Both the position numbers and the translations under genes were made by a program. The notes beneath the pieces are model-generated. The model was not told where the DNA came from, ran no database searches, and was given only the letters and a program-made list of their open reading frames with translations. From NCBI GenBank assembly GCA_945903265.1, contig CAMDNQ010000003.1:124001-188000 (forward strand): DNA of 64,000 bases, read 5' to 3'. This document shows positions 57,739 through 64,000 of this stretch, piece by piece. Source of the stretch: Candidatus Sulfopaludibacter sp. SbA3 (GTDB taxonomy: Bacteria > Acidobacteriota > Vicinamibacteria > Vicinamibacterales > UBA2999). Numbering within the stretch: position 1 is the stretch's first letter; each line of letters starts with the position of its first letter.

Positions 57739-58437
57739 CTACGCGACGCGGACGACGCGATCGACGAAGGTGGTGAGGTGGGCCAGGCGGAGACGCGAAG
57801 CAATGTCGTGCACGCGACTACTGCGATCGGTCCTGTTCAACAGGACGACCGCACGCAGCTCCGACAGCGGGGGGCACGGGCGGCCGGTCCAGTGAACCTC
57901 GTGAAGGCCATGCGCGGCGCCGCGCATGGCGAGGAAATGGCTGACGGTTTGGAACCCGAAGTACAGCGCCGGCAGATTCGCGATCCCCGGAATCAGCAGA
58001 AACAGCGGCCCGAGGAGAAGGAACGTGACGACGAACAGGAGACCGTCGATGAACGTCCACCGGCGATGCCGATCGTAGTCGCACTGCAGCGTGCGGCGGA
58101 TCAGCGCGTGGACCTCCTCAAACGGCATGTCGTTCGGGTGCGACGCGACCACTTCGGTCTGGCCCCGCAGGCTCCACAGCAGGTGATGTTCGGCGGCGCG
58201 CTCGGCGACCCAGGCCATCGCCCGGTCCTGCATGCGGCCGAACAGATTTTTCGACGGGTCGTGCGAGAGGCCGGCGCGCTGCCGTTCCTCGGCCGTGCGT
58301 ACCAGTGCCGAAAATCGGTAGCGGATGCGCCCGATGAATCCGGTTGGCGGGTGTTCCTCGGTCGTCTTCGGGGCATCCGGCTGCTCGGCATAGAGCTCGT
58401 AGCGCTGCCTGCCGACCGGTATGACGAAGACCTCCAC
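57739..58437 (-). CDS. Membrane protein, possibly Mit_KHE1 (K+/H+ exchange-related) family
   Basis: 232 residues from a GTG at 58437 (another GTG at 58446 is in frame). An N-terminal soluble part begins MEVFVIPVGRQRYELYAEQPD, followed by a Glu/Arg-rich helical stretch. Two membrane helices lie at about 140-180 (FIDGLLFVVTFLLLGPLFLLIPGIANLPALYFGF), and the conserved-looking tail FLAMRGAAHGLHEVHWTGRPCPPLSEL follows. The pattern resembles the Mit_KHE1 family described from mitochondria, but I am not sure of that match. The frame upstream of 58446 is low-complexity repeat sequence. Confidence 0.55.
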   Translation of the reverse strand: MEVFVIPVGRQRYELYAEQPDAPKTTEEHPPTGFIGRIRYRFSALVRTAEERQRAGLSHDPSKNLFGRMQDRAMAWVAERAAEHHLLWSLRGQTEVVASHPNDMPFEEVHALIRRTLQCDYDRHRRWTFIDGLLFVVTFLLLGPLFLLIPGIANLPALYFGFQTVSHFLAMRGAAHGLHEVHWTGRPCPPLSELRAVVLLNRTDRSSRVHDIASRLRLAHLTTFVDRVVRVA

Positions 58438-58516
58438 GGAGCTCACGATACTACGGTGCGATGGTGCGAAGGTGCGGGAGTGCGAAGGTGCCGATGCACC
58501 TTCGCAGCTCTTCCCG

Positions 58517-58666
58517 TCAGACGACCGTCTTTCGACCAGTGAACAGATTGAAGAGGAAGACCACGGCCGCGATGACAAGCAGCACGTGAATGATCCCGCC
58601 CGCCACGTCGAACGCAAAACCCAGAACCCAGAACAGCAGCAACAGGACGATTAGCGTCCACAACAT
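58517..58666 (-). CDS. Lmo0937-type small membrane protein
   Basis: 49 residues from an ATG at 58666, with GGGAGGA 5 nt upstream. It consists almost wholly of two hydrophobic helices (MLWTLIVLLLLFWVLGFAFD and GGIIHVLLVIAAVVFLFNLF) and a short basic tail TGRKTVV. This is the pattern of the Lmo0937 family, common small membrane proteins often linked to stress conditions, function unknown. Confidence 0.85.
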   Translation of the reverse strand: MLWTLIVLLLLFWVLGFAFDVAGGIIHVLLVIAAVVFLFNLFTGRKTVV

Positions 58667-58753
58667 TGACGTCCTCCCACGGGCGTGCCCCGGTACGGGG
58701 TTGCCCATTGGCCATTCGTAGCGCAAGGGGCGTGCCTGAATAGTGCGGCGAGC

Positions 58754-60478
58754 TCAGCGGATCTTACGGATGCGGTTAGCGGGTGTTGGCGACAGAGGGG
58801 AATTGTTGAAGATGAAGTCGGCAAACAGGTCGTAATCGACCCCGACAAGGACTGCGTCGCGTCCCTGTTTCACGGCCGCGAGTTGGTCTCCGCCGTCCCA
58901 GAGGTAATTGCTCGTCGCCAGGCGGTATGTCATGGACGGGTCAAGGGGCTCCCCATCAAGGCGAATGGATGACCTGTCGATGCGCTGCCCGAATGGACGC
59001 GTCGAGTCGTAGGCGTACGTGAAGCCGTCCGACACCTGAAAAATCCGCACGCGATCGCCCGTCCCGCCTGCGCCGCCAAACTGCTCCTCGAACAGCTGAA
59101 TCAGTTCCGCGCCGGTGAGCGACTTGACGATCAGTTCGTTGCCGAACGGCACCACGGAAAACGCATGCGCGTAGGTGATCGGCGCCGACGCCGCCCCGGG
59201 CGGGACGGTGAGGTCGGCGCGGATGCCCCCGGAGTTCCAGATCGCCAGATGGGGGTCGGCGCCAGGAGTCTTGCGCGCGCCATACAGCAGCGCGTCGGCG
59301 ACGATGTCGCCCATCACCGACTCGCCCGCCGGCGTGGTGGCGCGGGTCAGGCTCCCGGTCATCGTCCCCAGGACGCGGTTGCTGACTTTTTCCGCCGCGG
59401 GCAGGTATCCCGCCAGGAGCGCCATCTGCTGCCCGTCCTTCGCGACATCGCGCGTGACGATGATGTTGCGCGCCTCCTTGGAGACGATTTCTCCGTCGGA
59501 CCGGCGGACGTCGAGATCGATATCGGTGAAGACGCGCCCTGCCGACGCGGCGCTGGTCACGAGCTTCCCGTCAATCGTGCAGTTGTAGGCCTGGTGCGAG
59601 TGACCGGACACCACGACGTCGATGTCGTCGGACATCGCCGTCACGAGATCCACGAGGTCGGACGAGATCGCCTCGCAGCCGTTCACGTCGGTGCCTTGCT
59701 GGCCGCCGCCTTCGTGCATGACGACGACAATGCCGCGGACACCCTGCGCGCGGAGCTCCGCAGCCGCTTCGTTCGCGCTCTCCGCTTCGGGCTCGAACAC
59801 GAGTCCGCGCGTGCTCGACGCCATGATCATCGTCGGCGCTTCCTGCAGGACGAGGCCGATGATGCCGATCCGGACCCCGGCGATCGTGCGAATCGAATAG
59901 GCCGGCAGCAGGGGCCGGGGCTCCTGCCCCTCGATCCCGGCCTGCGCCAGCCTCTTCGGATCGGCCGTCCGCGGATCCAGCATCACGTTGGCCGCGAGAT
60001 ACGAGAACCCCGCGGCCGCGTACGGGGTGCCGTCCTGGCAGCCGTCCACGGGATGGCACCCGCCCTTCTGGATGCGATACAGCTCCCACCACCCTTCATC
60101 CAGGTCGTGGTTGCCGAGCGCGGAAATCTCGAGACCGGCCAGGCCGAGTGCCTCGACCGTCGGTTCGTCGTGAAACAGGCTCGAGAGGAGCGGGGAGCCG
60201 CCGATGTTGTCGCCGGCGGACACGACGATCGTGTTGGGATTGGCGGCCTTGCGGGTGGCCAGATGCGTCGCGAGGTACTCGATGCCGCCCGCGTCGGTGG
60301 ATCCGATCCGTCCCGTGCCGCCGGCCGCCGGTTCGAGGCCACCGTGGAAATCGTTGAAGGCGAGGATCTGGATCTCGACGGTCGGATTGCCGACCTGCGC
60401 GAACTGCACGACGGCCGCCACCATCACGAGCAGCGATCCGACGAGCACGGCGATGCGCAATCCCTGCGTCACGATCAA
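58754..60478 (-). CDS. Bifunctional metallophosphatase / 5'-nucleotidase
   Basis: 574 residues with an N-terminal hydrophobic segment (GLRIAVLVGSLLVMVAAVVQFAQ) for export. The metallophosphatase domain has the dimetal ligands in ILAFNDFHGGLEP, SAGDNIGGSP, ALGNHDLDEGW, VVVMHEGGG and DVVVSGHSHQAYN. The C-terminal 5'-nucleotidase domain (about 360-560) carries the substrate loops NSGGIRADL and FGNELIVKSLTG. The product should hydrolyse periplasmic nucleotides or nucleotide sugars to recover nucleosides and phosphate. It is divergent from nfo with a 14-nt gap. Confidence 0.93.
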   Translation of the reverse strand: MIVTQGLRIAVLVGSLLVMVAAVVQFAQVGNPTVEIQILAFNDFHGGLEPAAGGTGRIGSTDAGGIEYLATHLATRKAANPNTIVVSAGDNIGGSPLLSSLFHDEPTVEALGLAGLEISALGNHDLDEGWWELYRIQKGGCHPVDGCQDGTPYAAAGFSYLAANVMLDPRTADPKRLAQAGIEGQEPRPLLPAYSIRTIAGVRIGIIGLVLQEAPTMIMASSTRGLVFEPEAESANEAAAELRAQGVRGIVVVMHEGGGQQGTDVNGCEAISSDLVDLVTAMSDDIDVVVSGHSHQAYNCTIDGKLVTSAASAGRVFTDIDLDVRRSDGEIVSKEARNIIVTRDVAKDGQQMALLAGYLPAAEKVSNRVLGTMTGSLTRATTPAGESVMGDIVADALLYGARKTPGADPHLAIWNSGGIRADLTVPPGAASAPITYAHAFSVVPFGNELIVKSLTGAELIQLFEEQFGGAGGTGDRVRIFQVSDGFTYAYDSTRPFGQRIDRSSIRLDGEPLDPSMTYRLATSNYLWDGGDQLAAVKQGRDAVLVGVDYDLFADFIFNNSPLSPTPANRIRKIR

Positions 60479-60492
60479 GGATCATATAGCTG

Positions 60493-61374
60493 ATGCTTCG
60501 TATCGGGGCGCATATGTCGGTCGCGGGCGGCGTCTCGAAAGCCGTCGATCGCGCAGTGGTGCACGGGTGCGAAGCGCTCCAGATTTTCACGAAGAACGCC
60601 AGCCAGTGGCGCGGCAAGCCGCTCGACCCGGCGGAGATCACGGCCTTCCGCGCACGACTCGATCAGACAGGCATCGCGCCCGTCGTGTCACACGCCAGTT
60701 ACCTGATTAACCTCGCCACGACGTTTCCGGTGCTGCGCGAACAGTCGATCGCGGCCTTCATCGACGAACTCGACCGCGCGGACGCCCTTGGGCTGCTTGG
60801 CGTGGTGATTCATCCCGGCACGTGCACCGCCGGCTCCGAGGAGGATGGATTACGCCTGATTGCCGACGCCATCCGCGTCGCCTTCAAGGCGCGGCCGCGG
60901 CGCAAGACGATGGTGATCCTCGAGCACACGGCGGGCCAGGGACGCACGCTCGGGCATACGTTCGAGCATCTCGCGGAGATCATCCGGCACGTGCGGGGCT
61001 CGGCGCGCGTCGGGGTCTGCCTCGACACCTGTCATCTCGTCGCCTCCGGCTACGACATCGTCAGCGAGGCTGGGTATCAGGAGACGTTCGAGGCGTTCGA
61101 TCGCCTGGTCGGATTCGACCGGCTGACAGTCATTCACGGCAACGACTCGAAGAAGCCGTGCGGAAGCCGAGTCGATCGCCACGAACACATCGGCCGCGGC
61201 TGCCTCGGCGAGGCGCCGTTCCGGCGGATGCTGCACGACGCGCGGTTCGCGGGGCGGCCGATCCTGATCGAAACCGAGAAGTCGAAGGACTGCGAGAAGC
61301 GCGGCACGATCATGGAGGACCCGCTGGATATGGAGAATCTGGCGACGCTGCGGCGCCTCCGCGACGAGAGGTAA
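60493..61374 (+). CDS. nfo: Deoxyribonuclease IV (AP endonuclease)
   Basis: Cleaves DNA 5' of abasic sites in base excision repair. The 293-residue TIM-barrel protein carries the Nfo zinc ligands in order: GAHMSVAGGV, VIHPGTC, ILEHTAGQG, CLDTCHLVASGYDI, VIHGNDSKKPCGSRVDRHEHIGRG and LIETEKS. All nine ligand positions of the trinuclear site appear present. The ATG at 60493 gives the standard start MLRIGAHMSVAGG. It lies 14 nt from the divergent 5'-nucleotidase gene and faces the YdjM-like gene across a long inverted repeat. Confidence 0.96.
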   Translation: MLRIGAHMSVAGGVSKAVDRAVVHGCEALQIFTKNASQWRGKPLDPAEITAFRARLDQTGIAPVVSHASYLINLATTFPVLREQSIAAFIDELDRADALGLLGVVIHPGTCTAGSEEDGLRLIADAIRVAFKARPRRKTMVILEHTAGQGRTLGHTFEHLAEIIRHVRGSARVGVCLDTCHLVASGYDIVSEAGYQETFEAFDRLVGFDRLTVIHGNDSKKPCGSRVDRHEHIGRGCLGEAPFRRMLHDARFAGRPILIETEKSKDCEKRGTIMEDPLDMENLATLRRLRDER

Positions 61375-61391
61375 CGGAGGGGGGCGGAGGG

Positions 61392-61506
61392 AACGGGACA
61401 AGATCACAGGAGGAACGGAGAAACGGAGCATAACGGAGAATGTTTCTGTAATTTTCTAACTCCGCTCGTCTCCGTTGCTCCGTTTCTCCTGTGATCTTGT
61501 CCCGTT
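61392..61506. terminator. Long inverted repeat between convergent nfo and YdjM-like genes
   Basis: A 21-bp perfect stem (61392-61412, AACGGGACAAGATCACAGGA..., with 61486-61506) is extended on both sides by imperfect CGGAGAAACGGAG-type words. The whole fold spans almost the full 148-nt gap. It probably ends transcription from both sides. Confidence 0.65.
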
Positions 61507-61522
61507 TCCTCCGTCCCCTCCC

Positions 61523-62437
61523 CTACCTCACCACCGTCGACACCTCGAATCGCGCCGGCGTCTGCCCCGCGAATCGCATGTCCGCGACGGTGACACGCGT
61601 CCCGCCAGGCACCTCCTCGAATGTCCAGTACGGGAAGCGTGACCAGACGAGGAACCCTTCCACGTTCGGGTCCTGCCGCGCCAGCGCAACACGAGGGTCC
61701 CGATCGTTCTTCGGCACAATCTGCGGGTCCCAGGTGATCGACCGTGGAATCAGGTTCAGCGCGCCGGTCTCGTACGCCAGTCCGTTGTCGACGATGACCT
61801 GCTTGCGGAACGGGGTGATCGGCTGCGGCCCGACCATGAGGCTGGCGGGGGCGCCACCACGCATGGCCCGCCATTCGGTCAGCATGATGTTGCGAGTGAG
61901 CCGCGCGTTCAGCGTCATGGCCGCGATGTACATCACGACAATCGTCAGCGCGTGCCGTGCGGCAAACGTCGTCTTGAAGCGTCTCGCGATCCAGACCCCG
62001 AGCCCGAGGATTACCCACATCCACGGGTCGATGATGAACAACGCGTCGCCATAGAACCACCGCCAGTCGAACGGCGCCAGGATGCGCAGGCCATAGGGGT
62101 TGAGCAGGTCGAGTCCGACGTGTGAGAGCACGCCGACCAGACCGAGGAGGAAGAGCCAGCGCGGACGCACCTCGGGAGCGTCCGGCGTGCCGCGCGACCG
62201 GCGAGCGAGGAGGAGCATGAGGCCGGTCAGGAGGAGCGGGAGCACGATCTGCGCGATCGGTCCGTGGGTCCAGCCGCGACGAAACGCCACCGCTGGCATC
62301 GACGTCGCGAAGACGAGCACGTCAACATCGGGAAGATTCGCGGCGACCATCAGCGTCGCGGCGCCGAAACGTGTGCGATGCTTGAGGCCGGCTTCGCCGA
62401 GCGCCGCGCCGACGAGCGTATGACACAGATTGTCCAT
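61523..62437 (-). CDS. YdjM-like metal-dependent hydrolase family membrane protein
   Basis: 304 residues from an ATG at 62437. The N-terminal DNLCHTLVGAALGEAGLKHRTRFG and the NLPDVDVLVFATSMPAVAFRRGWTHGPIAQ block contain the conserved His/Asp residues of the YdjM/DUF457 family, and LSHVGLDLLNPYGLRILAPFDWRWFYGDALFIIDPWMW is a second conserved element. At least four membrane helices are evident, and a C-terminal soluble beta-domain of about 110 residues follows. The SOS-induced E. coli YdjM is the named relative; the enzyme activity of the group is not proven. Confidence 0.85.
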   Translation of the reverse strand: MDNLCHTLVGAALGEAGLKHRTRFGAATLMVAANLPDVDVLVFATSMPAVAFRRGWTHGPIAQIVLPLLLTGLMLLLARRSRGTPDAPEVRPRWLFLLGLVGVLSHVGLDLLNPYGLRILAPFDWRWFYGDALFIIDPWMWVILGLGVWIARRFKTTFAARHALTIVVMYIAAMTLNARLTRNIMLTEWRAMRGGAPASLMVGPQPITPFRKQVIVDNGLAYETGALNLIPRSITWDPQIVPKNDRDPRVALARQDPNVEGFLVWSRFPYWTFEEVPGGTRVTVADMRFAGQTPARFEVSTVVR

Positions 62438-62522
62438 AAAGCTAAGTGACTCAGCCCGACCATTATTGGCCGCCACCGGACGCCGGGTGCCGGGGCACTG
62501 CCCTTGCACGCTCCCACGCCGC

Positions 62523-63428
62523 ATGAATCTCAGACGCGGTATTGCCTACGTCTTCGTCAGTGCGGCGATCACAATCGTATCGGCCGGCTGCAACCTGGTC
62601 GACAAGATCAAGGATGGGACCGCGGCGACTCCGACGGCTCCCACGGCCCCCGGGCCAACGAGCCCCATTCGCTACACCGCGCTCGGCGCCAGCGATGCCG
62701 TGGGCGTCGGCGCGAGCGTGGTCTGCATACCGCTCACGCAGTGCGATAACGGGACCGGCTACGTGCCGCAGCTCGCGCAGCGACTTCGAACGAGCCGCGA
62801 GGTGCGGCTGACGAATATCGGCATCCCTGCGGCAGTGTTGAGCCCAACTATCCAGCAGCTCGCGCAGGCCGCCGGCCGCGACGTGCCGGCCAACATCATC
62901 GATCGCGAAATGCCGTTCATCGCGGCAGACACGACACTGATTACGATCCTCGCGGGACCAAATGATGTGAATGCCCTCGGTGACGCCATCCAGCGCGGCG
63001 CCGCCGGGACCACCGATCCGAAGACGTATATCGAGACACAGGTGCGCGCCTGGGGCACTGACTATGATCGCCTGATCCGCGGTGCGAAGAGCCGCGCGCC
63101 GGACGCGTTCATCATCGTCATGAACGTGCCGAACATGGCCGGACTGCCCTATGCCACCAACTACACCACGCTGCAGAAGCAGGGACTGCAGGCCATCTCG
63201 GTGGGATTCACCAGAGAAGTGAACCGACAGGCCGGCTCTGGCGTCGTCGTGCTCGATCTGCTGTGCGACGCGCAGACCTACGATCGAGGCCGGTATTCGT
63301 CGGACGGCTTCCATCCAAACGACGCGGGCTATGCCTATATGGCGGATCGGCTGCTGGCGATCGCCAACGGGTCCACGCCTGGGGTCCCATCGTCGTGCGC
63401 CCAGATGACGCTGGTGCCGCCGCTCTAG
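62523..63428 (+). CDS. SGNH/GDSL-hydrolase lipoprotein
   Basis: 301 residues from an ATG at 62523. A lipoprotein signal (MNLRRGIAYVFVSAAITIVSAGC, lipobox VSAGC at 19-23) is followed by a Thr/Pro-rich linker. The SGNH core has the nucleophile in YTALGASDAVGVG (block I), GxND in LAGPNDVNAL (block III) and the catalytic Asp/His in SDGFHPNDAGY (block V). The enzyme should be an esterase or lipase attached to a membrane facing the periplasm; the substrate is unknown. Its last 4 nt overlap the convergent AMMECR1 gene. Confidence 0.9.
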   Translation: MNLRRGIAYVFVSAAITIVSAGCNLVDKIKDGTAATPTAPTAPGPTSPIRYTALGASDAVGVGASVVCIPLTQCDNGTGYVPQLAQRLRTSREVRLTNIGIPAAVLSPTIQQLAQAAGRDVPANIIDREMPFIAADTTLITILAGPNDVNALGDAIQRGAAGTTDPKTYIETQVRAWGTDYDRLIRGAKSRAPDAFIIVMNVPNMAGLPYATNYTTLQKQGLQAISVGFTREVNRQAGSGVVVLDLLCDAQTYDRGRYSSDGFHPNDAGYAYMADRLLAIANGSTPGVPSSCAQMTLVPPL

Positions 63429-63964
63429 TCTTCCCGAAACACCTCCGCCTCGAAGACGAACATCCGGGCGCCGTTCCGCCAGGCATCGGCCGGCAGGCCG
63501 GCTTTGCGGCACGTCTGGGACACGAACGTCTCCGCATCCCATCCCTGCTCGGTTGCCACCTGAGGGAGCAGCAGCCCGCGGCGAAATCCCTGCTCCACGA
63601 TCAGGCCATGACGCCCTGGCTCGATGTCGGCAATCGAGTGCACTTCCCGTTCGGGTGTGAGCACGGAAATCTCCACATCGAGGTCGTCGACTTCCGCCGG
63701 CGCGACAGGATTGAATCGCGGGTCCGAGTCCGACACCGACGCACCGAGATCCGCCACCGTCTCCGCAAGCGGCGCCTCGGGAGCAATCCGGCCCAGGCAT
63801 CCACGGAGCTCGCCGTGACGGCGAATCGTCACGAAGGCGCCGCGCGGTTCGTCCAGGACGCCGCCCTGATCCGGCGCCGGCGGCGGCTGATGGCCGACGC
63901 GCGCTTCCAGCGCGCGCCGCGCGAGGCGCAGAAGCTTCTGACGGTCGTCAGCTGGGATGGTCAC
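63425..63964 (-). CDS. amrA: AmmeMemoRadiSam system protein A (AMMECR1 domain)
   Basis: 179 residues from a GTG at 63964 with the AMMECR1 hallmarks: GVLDEPRGAFVTIRRHGELRGCLGRIAP near residue 40, DSDPRFNPVAPAEVDDLDVEISVLTP near 85, and LLLPQVATEQGWDAETFVSQTCRKAGLPADAW near 140. AMMECR1, the Memo-like protein (AmrB) and a radical SAM enzyme (AmrS) usually form one locus; the partners are not in this window but could lie just upstream, beyond the right edge. Function unknown. Confidence 0.92.
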   Translation of the reverse strand: MTIPADDRQKLLRLARRALEARVGHQPPPAPDQGGVLDEPRGAFVTIRRHGELRGCLGRIAPEAPLAETVADLGASVSDSDPRFNPVAPAEVDDLDVEISVLTPEREVHSIADIEPGRHGLIVEQGFRRGLLLPQVATEQGWDAETFVSQTCRKAGLPADAWRNGARMFVFEAEVFRED

Positions 63965-63966
63965 GG

Positions 63967-64000
63967 TTTGGGATTTGGGATTTGGCGTTTGGGATTTGTT
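63967..64000. repeat. Tandem heptamer GGGATTT (4-5 degenerate copies)
   Basis: Lies directly upstream of the AMMECR1 start and runs off the right edge. It includes one GGCGTTT variant. It is the same class of micro-repeat as at 12409, 18014 and 20802. Confidence 0.8.

Overview
This is a GC-rich chromosomal segment from a Gram-negative bacterium. Lipid A genes (lpxD, lpxB), AlgH, an outer-membrane polysaccharide export protein and several predicted outer-membrane barrels indicate a double membrane. The mix of AIM24, DUF6152, PQQ and NHL propellers, HupE, DinB-fold and paired M16 proteins resembles Acidobacteriota, most likely the Vicinamibacteria; that placement is inference, as there is no rRNA or other marker here. 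No rRNA, tRNA, CRISPR array, integrase, transposase or prophage gene was seen. Coding density is very high, and most genes lie in minus-strand runs with 1-31 nt overlaps.

Layout. 1-3368 (minus): a truncated SDR epimerase, an AIM24 protein and an MsbA-like ABC exporter. 3416-6936 (plus): apaG, a STAS protein and PEP carboxylase. 7046-12367 (minus): a lactonase-type propeller, then ettA, a DinB-fold protein and a UbiD decarboxylase as one transcription unit. 12452-16883: a large secreted M16 peptidase facing dut and DNA polymerase IV. 16906-20418 (minus): a two-domain cyclophilin, rsgA, terC and an unknown gene, facing a 2Fe-2S ferredoxin. 21179-25176 (minus): an M43 protease, mreB and typA.

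25457-31545 is a minus-strand metal-handling cluster: a VTT membrane protein, a copper P-type ATPase, a Cys/His-rich small secreted protein, a His-rich outer-membrane protein, a cytochrome c, a DUF5666-like protein and a membrane-anchor protein. Next to it, two paralogous sialidase-fold lipoproteins with a CECC motif flank a TauE/SafE permease (31564-34829). An orphan polysaccharide export gene (35454-36272) sits behind a strong inverted repeat. 36277-44527 is a seven-gene minus unit: queG, algH, an M49-like peptidase, a cytochrome c, a PQQ-type dehydrogenase, a HupE protein and an NHL propeller. Then come a B3-like MBL hydrolase and aconitase. 48799-57715 (minus) is an envelope block: lpxD, a barrel, an active/inactive M16 pair, lpxB, and a three-gene matrixin protease unit. 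The right end has a KHE-like membrane protein, a 5'-nucleotidase, endonuclease IV, a YdjM-like protein, an SGNH lipoprotein and an AMMECR1 protein.

The most distinctive layer is repetitive DNA. Short hairpins, each preceded by GTAG on one strand, occur in three sequence families and mostly as inverted doublets, which is the architecture of REP/REPIN elements. They bracket the lactonase gene and form the ends of at least three proteins. A second class of imperfect palindrome is inserted in frame twice in PEP carboxylase. A third class is tandem micro-repeats (7-mers and 12-mers) in many intergenic gaps.
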